Source: Spirochaetia bacterium UBA5763 (GTDB lineage Bacteria > Spirochaetota > UBA4802 > UBA5550). Taken from it: 64,000 nucleotides of DNA. Numbering within the stretch: position 1 is the first letter of the stretch; each line of letters starts with the position of its first letter. A program made the position numbers and the translations under genes. Shown one piece after another: positions 59,959 to 64,000 of this stretch. Below the pieces are notes generated by a model, which saw only the letters and a list, made by a program, of their open reading frames with translations, searched no databases and was not told where the DNA came from. The DNA lies in contig DIEX01000031.1 in NCBI GenBank assembly GCA_002418835.1, forward strand, positions 319,730 to 383,729, read 5' to 3'.

Positions 59959-61485
59959 ATGAAGAAGCTTTCAGCTTTACTGGTCTTAATTATTTTAATG
60001 TCCTCCGGTTTGCTTTTTGCCCAAAAAAAAGCGGATGTTAATGTTGATGTAGACAATGATGTCAGTGATGAAGCAAAACAACAGGCCCAGGTTCAGGCTG
60101 TTAATTTTCTAATGGGAGGAGTTTTCGGAGCTGTTACAATAGATGGAAAAAACTATCAGCAGATGGGACTCCGTCCTGAACTGAAGCTCTGGAAATTCGG
60201 TGTAGGCCTTGATATCAGTATACTTCTTGATGAAGACGGAAAGATCAGGGAGGAGGACTGGGATGATAAAGAGGATTATATAGATAAGATTTATTATCTA
60301 AGGTACGGGCAGAAGGGTGATCCTTTTTATTTTCTTTACGGCGGTCTTGAGTCAACAACACTGGGCTACGGTACACTTATTAACGGCTATACAAACCTTC
60401 TCGAATACCCTACGTATAAACGTCAGGGACTTGATATTGGTTTCGAGACACAGTATCTCGGCATGCAGGCAATTGTTAATGACTTCAAAGAACTTCAGGG
60501 GAAAAACCGTGCGGTAATGGGCGGCGGCAGGATCTATCTGCGTCCATTCAGCAGAGTACAGATTGGAGGATCAATAGCAGGTGACCTGAATGAATACAAG
60601 GGCCTTCGCGATACAGATGATGATGGGTACCCTGATGAAGTTGATGCATATCCGGATGATGACAGTTATGTAACAGAGATAGATTATTATGCTGCTAAAC
60701 TAGGTATCCCAACTAATGATGCTACAATTCAGGCTTTGGTCAATGCAGGATTAATTTCTCCAATTAAAACCGAAGATCTCCAGGATTACGGTAATCAGCG
60801 TTCCCGTACAGGTTTCTGGGCAGGTGACGCCGGCATTCTTGTTATAAATGGTGATTTCATTAAGTTCAATATCTATTCCCAGTATGCAAGATCAATAAAT
60901 ACTGGCGGCTGGGGATTTACAGCTCCCGGAGCAAAACTCTCATTCGGTGATGTCATAGAAATATATGGAGACTACAGGCAGCAGTCAGAGGATTTTATCT
61001 TCGGTTATTACAATGACACCTATGATCTTGAAAGATCTAAATATGTAGATGATGGTACAGGTAAACTTTATGCTGTAACAAAAAAAGAGAAGCTGAAAGC
61101 AGCAGAAAAACTAAAAGGTTATTTTGCCGGAGTAAAAATTAACTTTTTTCGCATCTTTACAGGTAAGTGTGAATACCAGGATATGAGATGGGGCGAAGAT
61201 GATAAAGAGGATAAATCTATTAGAGGAGAACTTGTCTTCAACAGGGAGCTTGTGCCTGTTATCTCAAAGGCAAAGGCCTATTATGTACAGAACAATGTTG
61301 AAAAGCTCGAATGGAAAACAGAAAGTACAGTAATGGGTGGAGTAATCGGTATAGGTATGGGGCCCGGCCTTAGCATAGATTTCAACTATCGTATTACTTA
61401 TGAAGATAAAAACGGTGACGGCAAAATCAGAGGTGGTGATGAAGAGATCACCAACGTCAGCGTTTCAACCAGCGCGGTTTTCTGA
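59959..61485 (+). CDS. Outer-membrane beta-barrel protein with calcium-binding motifs
   Basis: This 508-residue exported protein has a signal peptide (to ...SSGLLFAQ), a short helical linker (KKADVNVDVDNDVSDEAKQQ) and then amphipathic beta strands to a terminal phenylalanine (SVSTSAVF), the outer-membrane sorting mark. A thrombospondin-3-like acidic loop DTDDDGYPDEVDAYPDDD lies near residue 220. An EF-hand-like loop DKNGDGKIRGGDE lies near the C terminus; both should bind calcium. No porin family is recognised. AAGGAGAG precedes the ATG, and the gene has its own terminator. It is probably a channel or surface protein. Confidence 0.75.
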   Translation: MKKLSALLVLIILMSSGLLFAQKKADVNVDVDNDVSDEAKQQAQVQAVNFLMGGVFGAVTIDGKNYQQMGLRPELKLWKFGVGLDISILLDEDGKIREEDWDDKEDYIDKIYYLRYGQKGDPFYFLYGGLESTTLGYGTLINGYTNLLEYPTYKRQGLDIGFETQYLGMQAIVNDFKELQGKNRAVMGGGRIYLRPFSRVQIGGSIAGDLNEYKGLRDTDDDGYPDEVDAYPDDDSYVTEIDYYAAKLGIPTNDATIQALVNAGLISPIKTEDLQDYGNQRSRTGFWAGDAGILVINGDFIKFNIYSQYARSINTGGWGFTAPGAKLSFGDVIEIYGDYRQQSEDFIFGYYNDTYDLERSKYVDDGTGKLYAVTKKEKLKAAEKLKGYFAGVKINFFRIFTGKCEYQDMRWGEDDKEDKSIRGELVFNRELVPVISKAKAYYVQNNVEKLEWKTESTVMGGVIGIGMGPGLSIDFNYRITYEDKNGDGKIRGGDEEITNVSVSTSAVF

Positions 61486-61507
61486 CATCTGTAATATAGC
61501 TGCGAAA

Positions 61508-61552
61508 CTATCGGGTGCATGCATTGTACCCGATAGAAAATTTTATTTTTTT
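61508..61552 (+). terminator. Terminator of the outer-membrane protein gene
   Basis: A 9-bp stem, CTATCGGGT with ACCCGATAG, encloses an 11-nt loop and is followed by AAAATTTTATTTTTTT. Confidence 0.85.
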
Positions 61553-61626
61553 CAACAAATCCTCAGACATTTGCAACTATAGTATTTCACGAATGAATTA
61601 AGCCTGCTTTGTGTTATTCAATACAT

Positions 61627-61714
61627 AATGTCATTCCAGTGAAGATAAGAATCCATTGTTAATAGCATTTGATATTTTAAAATAATGGATCTCCGCCTGC
61701 GAGGAGATGACATT
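61627..61714. repeat. Inverted-repeat element (MITE- or REP-like)
   Basis: The ends AATGTCATTCC...GAATCCATT and AATGGATCTCC...GAGATGACATT are imperfect inverted copies of about 31 nt around a 26-nt AT-rich centre. The GTCATTCC ... GAATC motif is shared with the palindrome at 12433-12464. It has no coding capacity. Confidence 0.6.
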
Positions 61715-61742
61715 AAGGACTAATTAAATCATTAACTGCTAT

Positions 61743-61775
61743 AAAAAAGCTCAATTGCGGGAGCTCTTTTTGAGA
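61743..61775 (-). terminator. Terminator of the Na/Pi cotransporter gene
   Basis: On the minus strand GAGCTC pairs around an 8-nt loop with GAGCTT and runs into T6, 18 nt after the stop codon. Confidence 0.7.
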
Positions 61776-61791
61776 GATATACTATATAAAT

Positions 61792-63474
61792 TTAAAAAAT
61801 CCTGATTCCTGAAATTGTCTCAGCGATATTATATGCATGGTCACCGATCTTTTCAAAACAGGAGACCATATCAATAAATATAATTCCTGAATCAACATCG
61901 CAATTATTTTCATTCAGCCGTTTTATATGAGATTTACGCAGCTCTTTTTTCAGTTCATCAATTCTGTTTTCTATAACTTCAGCTTTAGGCATAATGTTTG
62001 TAGTTGTTGAAGTTATATTCGGAGTGATTAAATTGAGAAATTCTTTAACTTTTTCAGCTGTTTCAATCATCTCTTTTTTCCCGCTTTCTGAGAAGTTGAG
62101 TTTCATATCATATTTTCTTCTTAACAGCTTCATAATGGATTCACACTGGTCACCGATACTTTCGAGTTCATTAACCTTATGCAGCATTGATGTTATCTCG
62201 TTACTCTGGTTTTTAGAGAGAGTATCCCGTGAAACTTTTACAAGAAAATTCGATATCTCTCTCTCCAGGAGGTCAACCTGGTTTTCCAGTGTCTGTATCT
62301 CTTCTATTTCTCTCCCTAATTTTTTGTCAGGATTAAAAAGGACACCAGTTGTTTTGTCAAACATCCTGTTTACAATTTCCGTCATTCTTTCTATTTCAAG
62401 ACGTGCCTGATTGATGTTGATTGACGGTATAGAGACAACATTTGTTGTAATATACATAAGATGCGTATCAGAAGTTTTACTTCCACCGGGTACTAAAAGT
62501 TCCGCAGCTTTAGCAAGATATTTAATAAATGGGAGAAAAAGTAGTGTATTGATTATATTGAAACCTGAATGAAATGCGGCCATGTGGTCAGCTATAACTC
62601 TGCTTCTTTCAGCAACATCCGGTGAAAACGGATTTCCCGGCGTAAGCCAGTCAATAAATGGGATGAAAAAAGTTTTAAAAACAATCAGAATCCATATAAC
62701 ACCAAAAATATTAAAAAGAAAGTGAACACGGGCAGTTCTTCTCGCTTCAATTGTGGAACCTATGGCTGCAATGTTGGCTGTTATTGTTGTACCAATATTC
62801 TCGCCAAGAATCAGGGCTGCGGCTGTATAAAAATCGATAAGCCCGCTTACTGCAAGGGCCATAGTCATTGCCATTGTGGCGCTTGATGACTGTACAACCA
62901 TTGTTACAACTGTTCCGACAATAACAACAGCAATAGTTGAAAAAATTCCGGTTGCCTTATAGGTTGACATAAAATTCAGTATTGTTTCGGAGCCGCTTAA
63001 ATCCTTAACTGAGTCACTCATAATTCCAAGGCCGAAAAAAAGAAGTCCGAATCCCAGGAGAAAATCACCCCAGCTGTCAGTTTTGTCGTTATCAATAAAT
63101 CTTATAAAAAAACCTATTGCGATTGCAGGAAGAGCAAGAACATTAATCTTGAATTTAAAGCCCAGTATGGCAACAATCCAGCCTGTTACAGTTGTTCCGA
63201 TATTAGCTCCTAAAACAATTCCTGTAGCCTGAATAAGTGTTATCAGCCCTGCGCTTACGAAGCTCACAAGCATAACCGTGGTGGCGCTTGAAGATTGTAT
63301 AATCGCAGTTATACCGAATCCGGTTAAAACACCTTTGAACCGGTTATTTGTTGCTTTCCAGAGTATGTTTTTGAGCCCTTCTCCTGTAGCTGCCTGAAGG
63401 CCTTCGCTCATTATCTTCATTCCATAAAGAAAAATAGCGAGACCGCCAACTACATTAATCAGAATTGAGGTCAT
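61792..63474 (-). CDS. Na+/phosphate cotransporter family protein (NptA/PNaS) with PhoU-like C terminus
   Basis: This 560-residue protein has two internal repeats of the NptA membrane domain, each with the signature QSSSAT (about residue 60 and about 190) and GANIGTT or GENIGTT. This is followed by a soluble PhoU-like helical domain (about 345-560; LENQVDLLEREISNFLVKV ... ELESIGDQCESI). It imports phosphate with sodium, or exports it in some members. ATG was chosen behind AGGAGA; an upstream in-frame extension is hydrophobic but lacks a ribosome site. No pst or pho gene is nearby. Confidence 0.9.
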   Translation of the reverse strand: MTSILINVVGGLAIFLYGMKIMSEGLQAATGEGLKNILWKATNNRFKGVLTGFGITAIIQSSSATTVMLVSFVSAGLITLIQATGIVLGANIGTTVTGWIVAILGFKFKINVLALPAIAIGFFIRFIDNDKTDSWGDFLLGFGLLFFGLGIMSDSVKDLSGSETILNFMSTYKATGIFSTIAVVIVGTVVTMVVQSSSATMAMTMALAVSGLIDFYTAAALILGENIGTTITANIAAIGSTIEARRTARVHFLFNIFGVIWILIVFKTFFIPFIDWLTPGNPFSPDVAERSRVIADHMAAFHSGFNIINTLLFLPFIKYLAKAAELLVPGGSKTSDTHLMYITTNVVSIPSININQARLEIERMTEIVNRMFDKTTGVLFNPDKKLGREIEEIQTLENQVDLLEREISNFLVKVSRDTLSKNQSNEITSMLHKVNELESIGDQCESIMKLLRRKYDMKLNFSESGKKEMIETAEKVKEFLNLITPNITSTTTNIMPKAEVIENRIDELKKELRKSHIKRLNENNCDVDSGIIFIDMVSCFEKIGDHAYNIAETISGIRIF

Positions 63475-63864
63475 TATCAGATTTTCTCCTGTGTTATAAT
63501 TTATAATAATCAATTTTATAAAACATGTACAAAAAATATTTATTATAACATATTGCAATTATTATTAATGAAGATAATGTAAAGAAAATATAAATTTTTG
63601 AATCATTTGCAATGGGAAAAATAAAGATTTAATCGATTAAAAAGAAAAATGAGAACAAACAGGCAACCTGACTGATATAAATTTTTTAAAAGGTCTCTCT
63701 TAAAAGAGTCAGGGAATAATTAAAAACCGGAAAAACTGACGAATGAGTTAATAATGATAAGTGCAAAAAGTTTTCAGGTATAACAAATGTCATTGACACG
63801 ATTCAGTCAATAGCGGATTAGAGTAAAGAAATTCATACAGCTTCATACATGAGCAGAAATAAAG
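63475..63864. other. Intergenic region between the transporter and RNase P RNA genes
   Basis: About 390 bp of AT-rich DNA with divergent orientation on both sides. TTGACA at 63793-63798 with a weak TAGAGT 20 nt later is the only promoter-like pair upstream of the RNA gene; the spacing is poor. A small CTCTT-AA-AAGAG foldback lies near 63697. No gene is supported. Confidence 0.35.
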
Positions 63865-64000
63865 TCAGCTGACAGAGGGAAACGTGCAGCTGCGCGACCC
63901 CGCAAGGGGAGTGAGGAAAGTCCGGACATCAAAGGGCAGGGTGCCGGGTAATACCCGGGCGCCGCGAGGCGATGGAAAGTGCAACAGAAAATATACCGCC
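63865..64000 (+). ncRNA. rnpB: RNase P RNA, 5' part
   Basis: The catalytic RNA of RNase P is recognised by its universal core: GAGGAAAGTCCGG at 63913-63925 (P4 5' strand and CR-I), GGGCAGGGTGCCGGGTAA, and GGAAAGTGCAACAGAAA followed by ACCGCC. The order and spacing match bacterial type A RNA. The 5' end near 63865 is approximate. The gene runs off the right edge of the window, so the 3' half, including the second P4 strand, is missing. Confidence 0.96.

Larger units (their letters stand above)
61486..61791. other. Intergenic region with terminators and a repeat
   Basis: The gap between two convergent genes contains, in order, the terminator of the outer-membrane protein gene, a palindromic repeat element and the terminator of the leftward transporter gene, each listed separately. 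No gene is supported. Confidence 0.6.

Noticed and set aside
1..64000. Prophage, insertion sequence, toxin-antitoxin or defence island
   Set aside because: No transposase, integrase, phage structural, restriction or Cas-like protein was recognised; the window is housekeeping, signalling and energy metabolism.

Overview
The window reads as chromosome of a low-GC, diderm (outer-membrane) bacterium with an anaerobic energy metabolism. Outer-membrane beta-barrels with a C-terminal aromatic residue, TonB/ExbBD, TatA and SlyX point to a Gram-negative envelope. A group 4 [NiFe]-hydrogenase operon and a Thi4 lacking the suicidal cysteine point to life with little oxygen. The 7TMR-DISM hybrid kinase and the density of hybrid sensor kinases would fit a spirochaete (Leptospirales-like) or a deltaproteobacterial-type lineage, but no marker here settles the phylum. 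No phage, IS element, CRISPR array or tRNA was seen.

Layout. (1) 1-7377: outer-membrane metal uptake. The tail of one TonB-dependent receptor and a convergent gene for a 40 percent histidine protein are followed by a second receptor, a DUF4198 periplasmic protein, a NikL/CbiL-like protein, ExbB, ExbD and TonB. Nickel or cobalt is the likely cargo, which suits the nickel hydrogenase downstream. (2) 7418-11490: a slyX plus diguanylate-cyclase hybrid kinase pair, a secreted orphan and tatA. (3) 11495-19938: an acyl-CoA catabolic block. A leftward operon (phosphatase, acyl-CoA dehydrogenase, TetR, APH-type kinase, 3-hydroxyacyl-CoA dehydrogenase, SDR, metallo-hydrolase) is divergent from etfBA across a large palindromic promoter/operator. 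The kinase plus dehydrogenase pair corresponds to the two halves of ACAD11 or LvaA/LvaC, suggesting 4-hydroxyacyl-CoA oxidation. (4) 20047-29820: rhodanese, citrate synthase, a DUF389 protein, an HPr-kinase-like protein, UDP-glucose dehydrogenase, a TPP riboswitch with thi4, an M15-like protein and a lipoprotein metallo-hydrolase. (5) 29874-33815: more beta-oxidation genes (enoyl-CoA hydratase, long-chain acyl-CoA ligase, dienoyl-CoA isomerase). (6) 34024-45302: six signalling proteins with a metallo-hydrolase and an unknown protein, ending in a 962-residue kinase fused to a NarL-type regulator. (7) 45500-57071: the hydrogenase operon (a formate-dehydrogenase-like subunit without its catalytic Cys/Sec, an iron-sulfur protein, an FAD/[2Fe-2S] reductase, a maturation protease and five membrane-arm/hydrogenase subunits), closed by a receiver protein and a receiver-kinase. 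(8) 57166-61485: a small membrane protein, a complete trp leader/attenuator with trpE and trpG, and a calcium-motif outer-membrane protein. (9) 61792-64000: a Na/Pi cotransporter and the 5' part of RNase P RNA.

How it fits together. Nickel import would supply the hydrogenase. Acyl-CoA oxidation via ETF and citrate synthase would supply electrons and acetyl-CoA. The hydrogenase, coupled to an NAD(P)H-type module, could release or take up H2 while pumping ions. The kinase cluster directly upstream is a good candidate for controlling it. The most unusual items are the degenerate formate-dehydrogenase-like subunit inside this hydrogenase operon, the perfect 19-bp inverted repeat over the trp promoter, the split ACAD11-like module and the large HPr-kinase-like protein.
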